Origin: Myxococcales bacterium
GTDB lineage: Bacteria > Myxococcota > Myxococcia > Myxococcales > Anaeromyxobacteraceae
Assembly (NCBI GenBank): GCA_021779335.1
Contig: JAJYAW010000234.1
Coordinates: 1-5,295 of the forward strand
Length of the DNA: 5,295 nucleotides
Direction: 5' to 3'
A program made the translations under genes and the position numbers. The notes below the pieces were generated by a model, which made no database searches, was not told the origin of the DNA, and worked only from the letters and a program-made list of their open reading frames with translations. Of this stretch, positions 1 through 4,869 are shown piece after piece (position 1 is the stretch's first letter; the number at the start of each line of letters is the position of its first letter).

Positions 1-136
1 CCGCACGGCCGCGGCCCGCCGGGCCGCCGCCGCCGCGGTGGTGGAGGACTTCCTGGCCGCCTTCGGCGTGAAGGGGCGCGCGCCCCGGACCATCGTCGGG
101 ACCGCCGGCCGGCCCGGTCGGGGCCGCAAGGGCTGA
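1..136 (+). CDS. 3' end of an unrecognised protein gene (partial)
   Basis: An open frame enters from the left edge (first full codon at base 2) and ends at TGA 134-136, giving the last 44 residues of a protein. It begins with an Ala/Arg-rich helix-like stretch, then VVEDFLAAFGVKG, and ends in a basic Gly/Arg-rich tail (GRPGRGRKG). Nearly every codon ends in G or C, which matches the window's genuine genes, and the stop lies just before a strong hairpin that faces the convergent kinase gene. The tail could be a flexible nucleic-acid-binding extension, but that is only a composition-based guess. I do not recognise the family and most of the gene lies outside the window. Confidence 0.6.
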   Translation, partial: RTAAARRAAAAAVVEDFLAAFGVKGRAPRTIVGTAGRPGRGRKG

Positions 137-138
137 CC

Positions 139-156
139 GCCCGCCCCGGGGCGGGC
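139..156. terminator. GC palindrome between convergent genes, possible bidirectional terminator
   Basis: Bases 139-156 read GCCCGCCCCGGGGCGGGC, a perfect 18-bp palindrome that can fold as a 7-bp stem with a CCGG loop on either strand. It fills nearly the whole 20-bp gap between the TGA at 134-136 and the minus-strand stop at 157-159. The two stops (TGA and TCA) can extend the stem across a 2-nt bulge. No T run follows on either side, so it is not a textbook intrinsic terminator. Ending transcription or protecting 3' ends is inferred from position. Confidence 0.5.
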
Positions 157-1077
157 TCACCCCCGGGCGCCGAAGAGGCCGCGCACCACCGCCGCGATGG
201 CCAGCGGCGTGCCGACGGCCGGGTCGTACCGGCCGGCGATCTCGGCCGCCAGGGCGGCGGCGCTCTCCCAGCGCTCCTCCGGCCGCGCCGCCAGGCAGCG
301 CAGCGTCAGCGCGTCGAGCGCGAAGGGGACCTCCGGGCGCAGCTCCGAGGGGGCGCGCAGCTCGCCGCGCAGGATGCGCTGCCCCACCTCGTCCACGGTG
401 GCGCCGGGGAAGGCCCGGGCGCCGGTGAGCAGCTCGAAGAGGACGGCGCCCAGCGCGAACAGGTCGGTGCGCGGCGTGACCGGCTCGCCGCGGAGCTGCT
501 CCGGCGCCAGGTAGTGGATCTTCCCGAGCGCCCCGGCCGCGCCCTTGGCGGCGCCGGGGGTGAGCGCCACGCCGAAGTCGCCCAGCTTGATCTCGCCGAG
601 CCGCGAGACGAAGACGTTGGAGGGGGAGACGTCGCAGTGCACCAGGCCGAGCGGGGCGCCCTCGCGGTCCAGGCCGGCGTGGGCGTGGTCGAGCGCCTGC
701 GCCAGCACGTGGCCCACGTAGGCGCCGAAGTCGAGCGGCAGGAGGATGGCGCGGCGGCCGCACTGGGCCAGCACGGCGCGCAGGTTCTCGCCGTCCACGT
801 AGGCCATCACCAGGTACGGGGTGCCGTCGGCCACGCCGGCGTCGAGCACCTCCACCACCGCCGGGTGGTGCAGCCGCCGCGTCACGGCCGCCTCGCGCCG
901 GAACAGCTCGACGTACTCCGGATCGCGGGCCAGGGCCGGCAGGAGCCGCTTGACCGCCACCACCTGCCCGGCGCGCGGGCCCTCGCGCACCACGGCGCGC
1001 CACACCTCCGCCATGCCGCCCCGGCCGGCCAGCGCCAGGAGCTCGTAGCCGGCCAGGCGGCCGGGCGCCCCGCTCAC
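157..1077 (-). CDS. Hanks-type serine/threonine protein kinase, single cytosolic domain
   Basis: This is a eukaryotic-like Ser/Thr kinase of 306 residues from a GTG start at 1077. Visible motifs, in order, are a glycine loop AGRGGMAEV (17-25), the ATP-anchoring Lys43 in AVK, the helix-C Glu62, the catalytic loop HCDVSPSN (147-154; Asp149, Asn154), DFG (167-169), APE (191-193) and DLFALG (205-210). The kinase fold fills the protein; no membrane segment, PASTA, FHA or TPR part follows, so it is probably soluble. The usual Arg before the catalytic Asp is Cys148, making it a non-RD kinase. The frame stays open to another GTG at 1188, which would add 37 low-complexity residues. I prefer 1077 because GAGGG (1085-1089) lies 7 bases upstream, and the longer form starts inside the opposite-strand promoter. 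It is divergent from the 6S locus. Its substrates cannot be told from sequence. Confidence 0.9.
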   Translation of the reverse strand: MSGAPGRLAGYELLALAGRGGMAEVWRAVVREGPRAGQVVAVKRLLPALARDPEYVELFRREAAVTRRLHHPAVVEVLDAGVADGTPYLVMAYVDGENLRAVLAQCGRRAILLPLDFGAYVGHVLAQALDHAHAGLDREGAPLGLVHCDVSPSNVFVSRLGEIKLGDFGVALTPGAAKGAAGALGKIHYLAPEQLRGEPVTPRTDLFALGAVLFELLTGARAFPGATVDEVGQRILRGELRAPSELRPEVPFALDALTLRCLAARPEERWESAAALAAEIAGRYDPAVGTPLAIAAVVRGLFGARG

Positions 1078-1151
1078 CGCCCGGCCCTCGGCGGTGGCCG
1101 CCCGGCGGCGAGGAGGAGGGCGAGCGCGCTGGCGGACCCCGGCATCCGCCG

Positions 1152-1157
1152 ATTCTA
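1152..1157 (-). promoter_or_regulatory. possible -10 element for the kinase gene
   Basis: On the minus strand these bases read TAGAAT, five of six matches to the sigma70 -10 consensus, in an otherwise GC-rich stretch. Transcription would begin near 1145, leaving a leader of about 68 bases before the GTG at 1077. It would not cover the alternative GTG at 1188. No good -35 hexamer lies at the right distance (CGAAGG at 1175-1180), so the call is weak. Confidence 0.3.
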
Positions 1158-1181
1158 CCCTTCCGGCGGCCTCGCCTTCGC

Positions 1182-1210
1182 TTGACACCGCCGACCGGGG
1201 AGCCTAGGAT
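1182..1210 (+). promoter_or_regulatory. strong sigma70-type promoter of the 6S RNA locus
   Basis: TTGACA (1182-1187) is a perfect -35 hexamer. An ideal 17-bp spacer follows, then TAGGAT (1205-1210), a four-of-six -10 match. Transcription should start near the A at 1217. In this very GC-rich window such a combination is unlikely by chance. The -35 hexamer overlaps the upstream GTG (1186-1188) of the divergent kinase frame. The product would be the non-coding region containing the 6S-like RNA and, by read-through, the folate cyclo-ligase gene. Confidence 0.75.
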
Positions 1211-1216
1211 CATGAC

Positions 1217-1289
1217 ATGGAAAACACCGCGTTGTTTCGCGGGGTTACGCTCTTTCGTCTCGATATCGCCTTGCCCCCTGCCGGGTTCG
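1217..1289 (+). other. 5' leader upstream of the 6S-like fold, non-coding
   Basis: This stretch lies between the predicted transcription start and the 6S-like fold. It is less GC-rich than the rest of the window, and I see no supported reading frame in it. It begins with a hairpin: CCGCG (1227-1231), loop TTGTTT, CGCGG (1238-1242). I see no second promoter close to 1290, so the leader is probably part of a precursor that is trimmed, as happens to 6S RNA in Escherichia coli. It could instead be part of a longer mature RNA. Confidence 0.45.
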
Positions 1290-1469
1290 TGATTGGCTCC
1301 GCGTCGTTTGGGCCGACTTGAAAAAAGAGGAGTTCCCGGCCGCGTCCATGTGCAAGCTCCCAGCGGTGAGGGAGACGCCTACGGCTGCGGTCCGTATCAC
1401 GGGAGCCCCACCTGTGAAGACACAGGTCCAAGCAACCGGAACACACGGCCCACGCGGGGGGCTTTTTTT
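1290..1469 (+). ncRNA. ssrS: 6S RNA (regulator of RNA polymerase)
   Basis: 6S RNA binds the sigma70 holoenzyme by imitating an open promoter. I identified it by structure and position. The closing stem pairs 1296-1300 with 1458-1462 (GCTCC/GGGGC), and 1304-1315 with 1446-1457, with one mismatch and a 3-nt bulge. The central bubble has an A-rich 5' strand (1316-1331, with six As at 1321-1326). Its 3' strand holds a perfect small hairpin, ACCTGTG-AAGA-CACAGGT (1410-1427), where Escherichia coli 6S RNA also has one. The apical arm pairs GTTCCCG (1332-1338) with CGGGAGC (1400-1406), continues with 1339-1343 against 1387-1391, and ends in CTCCC/GGGAG (1357-1361/1370-1374). About 180 nt is normal for the family, and the folate cyclo-ligase gene follows, the classic proteobacterial neighbour. 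No SRP, tmRNA or RNase P signature is present. The 5' end is uncertain. Confidence 0.8.
1446..1469 (+). terminator. intrinsic terminator formed by the 3' arm of the 6S closing stem
   Basis: The 3' arm of the closing stem (1446-1462, ending GGGGGGC) runs directly into seven Ts (1463-1469). The closing stem, or a local GCCC/GGGC hairpin (1448-1451 with 1459-1462), would act as the terminator stem. Only 30 bases separate the T run from the next start codon, so some read-through into the cyclo-ligase gene is expected. Confidence 0.7.
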
Positions 1470-1499
1470 CGTCCGCTCACGCTAATCTGCGCGCACCCA

Positions 1500-2093
1500 A
1501 TGACGGCAGAGACCAAGGCGCTCAAGCGCGAGCTCCGCTCGGAGCTCATCGCGGCGCGGGCGCGCCTCTCCCAGGAGCAGCGCTTCGAGCGGTCGCGGCT
1601 GGTGGCGGAGCGGCTGGACGCCCTCCCCCTCCTGGCGGCGGCCCGCGTGGTGGCGCTCTACGCGGCGCTCGGCACCGAGGTGGACGTCGGCGCCACGAGC
1701 CGGAGGCTCTCCGCCCGCGGCGTGCGCTGCCTCTTCCCGCGCACGGTCCCGGGCGAGCGGCGGCTGCTCTTCTGCGCCTGCGAGCCCTTCGAGCTCGTGC
1801 CGGGGCCGCTGGGCGCCGCCGAGCCGCCCCCCAGCGCGCGCCTGGTGGCGCTCGAGGAGATCGACGCCTTCGTCATGCCCGGCGTGGGCTTCTCGGAGGA
1901 CGGCCTCCGGCTCGGGCGCGGCGGCGGCTACTACGACGTGACCCTCAAGGAGGCGGCCCGCGCGGCCCGCGTCGGCGTGGGCTACGACCTGCAGCTCAGG
2001 CCCGCCCTGCCCCGCGAGCCGCACGACGTGCCGCTCGACGCCGTGGTCACCGAGTCCCGCACGCTGCTATTCACCAGGAGTCCAAGACCTTGA
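1500..2093 (+). CDS. fthC: 5-formyltetrahydrofolate cyclo-ligase
   Basis: This cytosolic enzyme uses ATP to turn 5-formyltetrahydrofolate into 5,10-methenyltetrahydrofolate, returning stored folate to one-carbon metabolism (also called MTHFS or YgfA). The 197 residues match the family length. The basic N-terminal helix (KALKRELRSEL, 6-16) is typical. YAALGTEVD (54-62) is the usual folate-pocket strand, R137-x-G-x-G-G-G-Y-Y-D146 is the family signature that contacts ATP, and GVGYDLQ (159-165) and HDVPLDAVVTE (175-185) complete the C-terminal core. The frame is open back to 1293, but that part lies in the 6S region, and ATG 1500 gives the conserved N-terminus. No Shine-Dalgarno sequence precedes it. 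TAATCT (1483-1488) could be a -10 element giving a nearly leaderless message, but it has no matching -35; otherwise the gene depends on read-through from the 6S promoter. Its TGA overlaps the next start. Confidence 0.92.
   Translation: MTAETKALKRELRSELIAARARLSQEQRFERSRLVAERLDALPLLAAARVVALYAALGTEVDVGATSRRLSARGVRCLFPRTVPGERRLLFCACEPFELVPGPLGAAEPPPSARLVALEEIDAFVMPGVGFSEDGLRLGRGGGYYDVTLKEAARAARVGVGYDLQLRPALPREPHDVPLDAVVTESRTLLFTRSPRP
2076..2080 (+). promoter_or_regulatory. ribosome binding site inside the 3' end of the cyclo-ligase gene
   Basis: AGGAG lies 9 bases before the TTG at 2090. It is the clearest Shine-Dalgarno sequence among the plus-strand starts here and is what fixes TTG as the start of the phosphoesterase gene, since no ATG or GTG offers the conserved N-terminus MKVLFLGD. 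Confidence 0.7.
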
Positions 2094-2881
2094 AGGTCCT
2101 CTTCCTCGGCGACGTCTTCGGCAAGCCGGGCCGGCAGGCGGTGCAGCGGCTCGTCCCCAGGCTCATCGCCCGCCACGGCCTCGACCTGGTGGTGGCCAAC
2201 GCCGAGAACTCGGCGGGCGGCTCGGGCGTCACCCCGGACTCGGCCGACGAGCTGCTGGCCTGCGAGATCGACCTCCTCACCAGCGGCAACCACATCTGGT
2301 CGAAGCGCGAGATCGTCCCCTACCTGGAGCGGAGCGGCTCGCGGCTCCTGCGCCCGGCCAACTACCCGAAGGGCGCGCCGGGCCGCGGCCGCGGCGTGGC
2401 GGCCACGCCGGACGGGCGCAAGCTGGGCGTCGTCAACCTGGAGGGGCGGGTCTTCATGAAGAACCTGGACGACCCGTTCCAGGTGGTGCAGGGCGAGCTC
2501 GAGGCGCTGCGGCGCGAGGGCTGCACCTGCGTCCTGGTGGACATGCACTGCGAGGCCACCAGCGAGAAGAACGCCATGGGCTGGTTCCTGGACGGGAAGG
2601 TCTCGGCGGTGGTCGGCACGCACACCCACGTCCAGACGGCCGACCAGCGGGTGCTGCCGGGCGGCACCGCCTTCATCACCGACGTGGGGATGTGCGGCCC
2701 CTGGGACTCGATCATCGGCGTGAAGAAGGAGCTGGTGCTGGAGCGCTTCCTCACCCAGCGCCCCATGGCCTTCGAGCCGGCCAGGCGCGAGGTCTGGGTG
2801 CAGGGGGCGCTGCTGGACCTGGACGACGCCACCGGCAAGGCCCGCTCCATCGAGCGGGTGCAGGAGCGCGGCGAGGAGTAG
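2090..2881 (+). CDS. YmdB/TIGR00282-family metallophosphoesterase
   Basis: This is a two-metal phosphoesterase of the calcineurin-like fold; the characterised relative, Bacillus subtilis YmdB, hydrolyses cyclic nucleotides in vitro and affects biofilm and motility decisions. The 263 residues match the family length. The expected metal and catalytic residues are all visible: Asp8 in LGDVFGKPGR, Glu39-Asn40 in NAEN, Asn67-His68 in SGNHIW, His153 in VDMHCEATSEK, and His178 and His180 in GTHTHVQTAD, followed by ITDVGMCGP. There is no signal peptide or membrane segment, so it is cytosolic. It starts with TTG, overlapping the cyclo-ligase stop as TTGA, and has a good AGGAG upstream, so the two genes are almost certainly co-transcribed and translationally coupled. 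The substrate in this organism is unknown. Its stop lies 13 bases from the convergent tyrS stop. Confidence 0.9.
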   Translation: MKVLFLGDVFGKPGRQAVQRLVPRLIARHGLDLVVANAENSAGGSGVTPDSADELLACEIDLLTSGNHIWSKREIVPYLERSGSRLLRPANYPKGAPGRGRGVAATPDGRKLGVVNLEGRVFMKNLDDPFQVVQGELEALRREGCTCVLVDMHCEATSEKNAMGWFLDGKVSAVVGTHTHVQTADQRVLPGGTAFITDVGMCGPWDSIIGVKKELVLERFLTQRPMAFEPARREVWVQGALLDLDDATGKARSIERVQERGEE

Positions 2882-2897
2882 GCGGGGCGGCCGCCTA
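2879..2897. terminator. inverted repeat containing both convergent stop codons
   Basis: TAGGCGG (2879-2885), a 5-base loop GGCGG, then CCGCCTA (2891-2897) form a perfect 7-bp stem. Its outer three pairs are the TAG stop of the phosphoesterase gene and, on the other strand, the TAG stop of tyrS. It would form in both transcripts. There is no T run, so a role as a two-way terminator or 3'-end block is inferred from its position only. Confidence 0.45.
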
Positions 2898-4160
2898 CCC
2901 CTCAACCACCAGCAGGGCGTAGGTCCGCTTCCCCTTCTGCAGCAGCAGGTAGCGGCCGGCCAGGAGATCGCCGGCGCCCAGCTTCCGCTCGCCGTCGGCG
3001 AGCGGCGCCCCGTTGAGGGAGAAGCCCTTCCCCTGGATGCCGCGCCTGGCGTCCCCCCTGGAGGTGGCCAGCCCCACCTTGACGAGCGCGTCGGCCGCGC
3101 CCAGCCCGGCGAGCTCGGCGGCGGTGACGCGGGCCGAGGGGATCTCGCCGGCCAGCACCGCCAGCGCGTCGGCGCCCGCGCCGGCGAGGTCGGTGCCGCC
3201 GAAGAGGAGCCGGCTGGCCTCCACCACGCCGCGGCACGCGTCGCCGCCGTGGATGCGGGTGGTCATCTCCTCGGCCAGGCGGCGCTGCGCGGGGCGCTTG
3301 CCGGGATCGCGCGCCTGCTCGGCCATGAGCGCCTGGATCTCCTCCACCGGGAGGAAGGTGAAGTAGCGGAGCCAGCGCTCGACGTCGGCGTCCTCGCTCT
3401 GCAGCCAGAACTGGAAGAACCTGTAGGGGGAGGTCTTCTTCGGGTCGAGGTAGATGGCGCCCGCCTCGCTCTTGCCGAACTTGGCCCCCGAGGCGGTGGT
3501 GAGGAGCGGCAGCGTCAGGCCGTGGGCCGTGGCCCCCTCCTTGCGCGAGACGAGCTCGGCGCCGGCGGTGATGTTGCCCCACTGGTCCGACCCGCCCATC
3601 TGCAGCTCGCAGCGCTCCGTCTTCCAGAGGTGCCAGAAGTCGTACGCCTGGATCAGCATGTAGGTGAACTCGGTGTAGGAGATGCCGGTCTCCATCCGGT
3701 TCTTCACCGAGTCCTTGGCCAGCATGTAGTTGACGGTGAAGTGCTTGCCGGCGTCGCGCAGGAACTCCATCAGGCCGAGCGGGCGCAGCCAGTCGGCGTT
3801 GTTGCGCACCAGCGCCGCGCCCGGCCCCTCGAAGCGCAGGAACCGCGTCAGCTGGGCGCGCTGGCAGGCCACGTTGTGGTCGATCTGCTCCACCGAGAGC
3901 ACCGGCCGCTCGCTCCGCTTGCCGGAGGGGTCGCCCACCATGCCGGTGCCGCCGCCCACCACCACGATGGGCGTGCCGCCGCAGCGCTGCAGCCACGCCA
4001 GCGCCATGACCGGCACCAGGTTCCCCACGTGGAGCGAGTCGGCGGTGGGGTCGAAGCCCACGTAGCCGGTGATGGGCCCCTGCGCCAGCCGCTCGGCCAG
4101 GCCCGGGGTCACGTCCTGCAGGAAGTCACGCCGCTTCAGCTCTTCGAGGAGGGTCGCCAT
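2895..4160 (-). CDS. tyrS: tyrosyl-tRNA synthetase
   Basis: This class I synthetase charges tRNA-Tyr with tyrosine using ATP, in the cytosol. From ATG 4160 it has 421 residues, normal for the bacterial enzyme. The N-terminal catalytic core shows YVGFDPTADSLHVGN (33-47; HVGN is the HIGH motif), GDPSGKRSER (76-85), the tyrosine and tRNA region YMLIQAYDF (167-175), QMGGSDQWGNI (187-197) and the KMSKS loop KFGKS (227-231). An S4-type RNA-binding domain fills about 355-418. A GTG at 4172 would add four residues (MRSF). I chose the ATG because MATLLEELKRRDFLQDVT looks like the usual beginning; neither start has a clear Shine-Dalgarno sequence. It lies 43 bases after rlmE on the same strand and has no obvious promoter of its own, so it is probably transcribed from the rlmE promoter. 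Confidence 0.96.
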   Translation of the reverse strand: MATLLEELKRRDFLQDVTPGLAERLAQGPITGYVGFDPTADSLHVGNLVPVMALAWLQRCGGTPIVVVGGGTGMVGDPSGKRSERPVLSVEQIDHNVACQRAQLTRFLRFEGPGAALVRNNADWLRPLGLMEFLRDAGKHFTVNYMLAKDSVKNRMETGISYTEFTYMLIQAYDFWHLWKTERCELQMGGSDQWGNITAGAELVSRKEGATAHGLTLPLLTTASGAKFGKSEAGAIYLDPKKTSPYRFFQFWLQSEDADVERWLRYFTFLPVEEIQALMAEQARDPGKRPAQRRLAEEMTTRIHGGDACRGVVEASRLLFGGTDLAGAGADALAVLAGEIPSARVTAAELAGLGAADALVKVGLATSRGDARRGIQGKGFSLNGAPLADGERKLGAGDLLAGRYLLLQKGKRTYALLVVEG

Positions 4161-4173
4161 GAAGGAGCGCACT

Positions 4174-4217
4174 CTACTTGAGCCCCGCGGGGGCGGGCGA
4201 GGCCTACTTGAACCCCG
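4174..4217. repeat. 14-bp direct repeat duplicating the 3' end of rlmE
   Basis: CTACTTGAGCCCCG (4174-4187) and CTACTTGAACCCCG (4204-4217) match at 13 of 14 bases, exactly 30 bp apart. On the minus strand the second copy is the GFK-stop end of rlmE; the first, in the same reading frame, would encode GLK-stop. The 30-bp spacing is 10 codons. A GCCCC-GCG-GGGGC hairpin (4182-4194) overlaps the downstream copy. This looks like a small tandem duplication whose middle has diverged, or chance in GC-rich sequence. Confidence 0.6.
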
Positions 4218-4800
4218 TGCCGACGAGGTAGCACTCGTAGCTGTGCTCGCGGGTGGCCCTGGGCCGGACCACGTGGACCTCCTGGAAGCGCGCCGCCACC
4301 TCCTTCTTGAACCCGGGGAACTCGCCGCCCATGAAGATTTTGGTGACGAAGCCGCCGCGCCTCTTGAGCGTGGCCTCGGCCACGCCGAGGGCCATGCGGC
4401 ACAGCTCGATGGAGCGGGCCTCGTCGGTGAACTTCACGCCGATGGTCTTGGGCGCCATGTCGCTGGTGACGAGGTCGAAGGGGCCGGCGTGCAGCGCGCG
4501 GATCTTCGCGAGCGCGTCCGGCGCCAGCAGGTCCACCACCGCGGTCTTGACCCAGGGCTTGCCGATGCGCCGGATCTCCTCGAGGTCCACCCCCACCGCC
4601 ACCCCCTGCGCCCCCACCGCGTCGGCCAGGATCTGCAGGAAGCCGCCGGGCGCCGCGCCGAGGTCGAGCACCGCGCCGCCCCGGGGCAGCAGGTCGTGGC
4701 GCCGGAGGATCTCCTCGATCTTGAAGGCCGAGCGGGCCCGCAGGCCGGCCTTCTTGGCCTGCCGGTAGTAGAAGTCCTTGGGGTCGTAAGGCTTGCTCAT
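4204..4800 (-). CDS. rlmE: 23S rRNA 2'-O-ribose methyltransferase RlmE (FtsJ/RrmJ)
   Basis: The enzyme transfers a methyl group from S-adenosylmethionine to the 2'-OH of a uridine in the 23S rRNA A-loop (U2552 in Escherichia coli), a late step of 50S assembly. The 198 residues are close to the family length of about 209, with a slightly shorter N-terminus. The SAM-binding motif is LDLGAAPGGF (45-54), with Asp72 ending the second strand. The catalytic K-D-K-E tetrad is complete: Lys27 (RSAFKI), Asp114 (SDMAP), Lys154 (VTKIFMG) and Glu189 (SYECYLV). The start at ATG 4800 gives the usual MSKPYDPKDFYYRQAKK opening, although the upstream ribosome binding site is weak. It leads a probable rlmE-tyrS unit and is divergent from a small membrane-protein gene. 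A TTGACT hexamer (4858-4863, minus strand) is a good -35 candidate for it, with a poorer -10 at GATAGG (4833-4838). Confidence 0.94.
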   Translation of the reverse strand: MSKPYDPKDFYYRQAKKAGLRARSAFKIEEILRRHDLLPRGGAVLDLGAAPGGFLQILADAVGAQGVAVGVDLEEIRRIGKPWVKTAVVDLLAPDALAKIRALHAGPFDLVTSDMAPKTIGVKFTDEARSIELCRMALGVAEATLKRRGGFVTKIFMGGEFPGFKKEVAARFQEVHVVRPRATREHSYECYLVGTGFK

Positions 4801-4810
4801 GGCCGTCCAG

Positions 4811-4840
4811 TTGCCGCGGGGGGGGAGGGGCGCCTATCCT
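4811..4840 (+). promoter_or_regulatory. candidate promoter of the small membrane-protein gene
   Basis: TTGCCG (4811-4816), an 18-bp spacer and TATCCT (4835-4840) would start transcription near 4847, leaving a short leader before ATG 4870. The spacer contains eight Gs, an A and four Gs (4818-4830), which may alter DNA shape there. The -10 overlaps the weaker -10 candidate for rlmE on the other strand. Confidence 0.45.
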
Positions 4841-4869
4841 GCGCGGGCCCGCCGCCCAGTCAAGCCTGC

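Noticed and set aside
1210..1446. Minus-strand frame of 78 codons opposite the 6S region
   Set aside because: It lies across the folded RNA, has no coding-like third-position pattern or recognisable motif, and the 6S structure explains the conservation expected there.
1217..1469. SRP RNA, tmRNA or RNase P RNA instead of 6S
   Set aside because: I found no GGUCAGGUCCGGAAGGAAGCAGCC-like SRP loop, no tRNA-like ends or tag frame, and no RNase P core motifs. Size, shape and neighbour fit 6S.
1293..1499. N-terminal extension of the cyclo-ligase frame by 69 codons
   Set aside because: The extension is read from 6S RNA sequence and the terminator, lacks the codon bias of real genes here, and the family N-terminus begins at ATG 1500.
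2902..3996. Long minus-strand and plus-strand shadow frames over tyrS
   Set aside because: They translate to Arg/Ala/Gly/Pro/His-rich sequence typical of out-of-frame reading in very GC-rich DNA; tyrS itself is unambiguous.
4182..4194. Intrinsic terminator between rlmE and tyrS
   Set aside because: The GCCCC/GGGGC hairpin is short with a 3-base loop and no T run, and the same-strand spacing fits co-transcription.
4818..4830. G-quadruplex in the G8-A-G4 tract
   Set aside because: The tract has only one interruption and few separable G runs, so a standard four-run quadruplex is not clearly supported.
4069..4869. Long plus-strand frame leading into the small membrane-protein gene
   Set aside because: It runs antisense to the tyrS start and the whole of rlmE. 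Only the part from ATG 4870 has hydrophobic segments and lies outside another gene.
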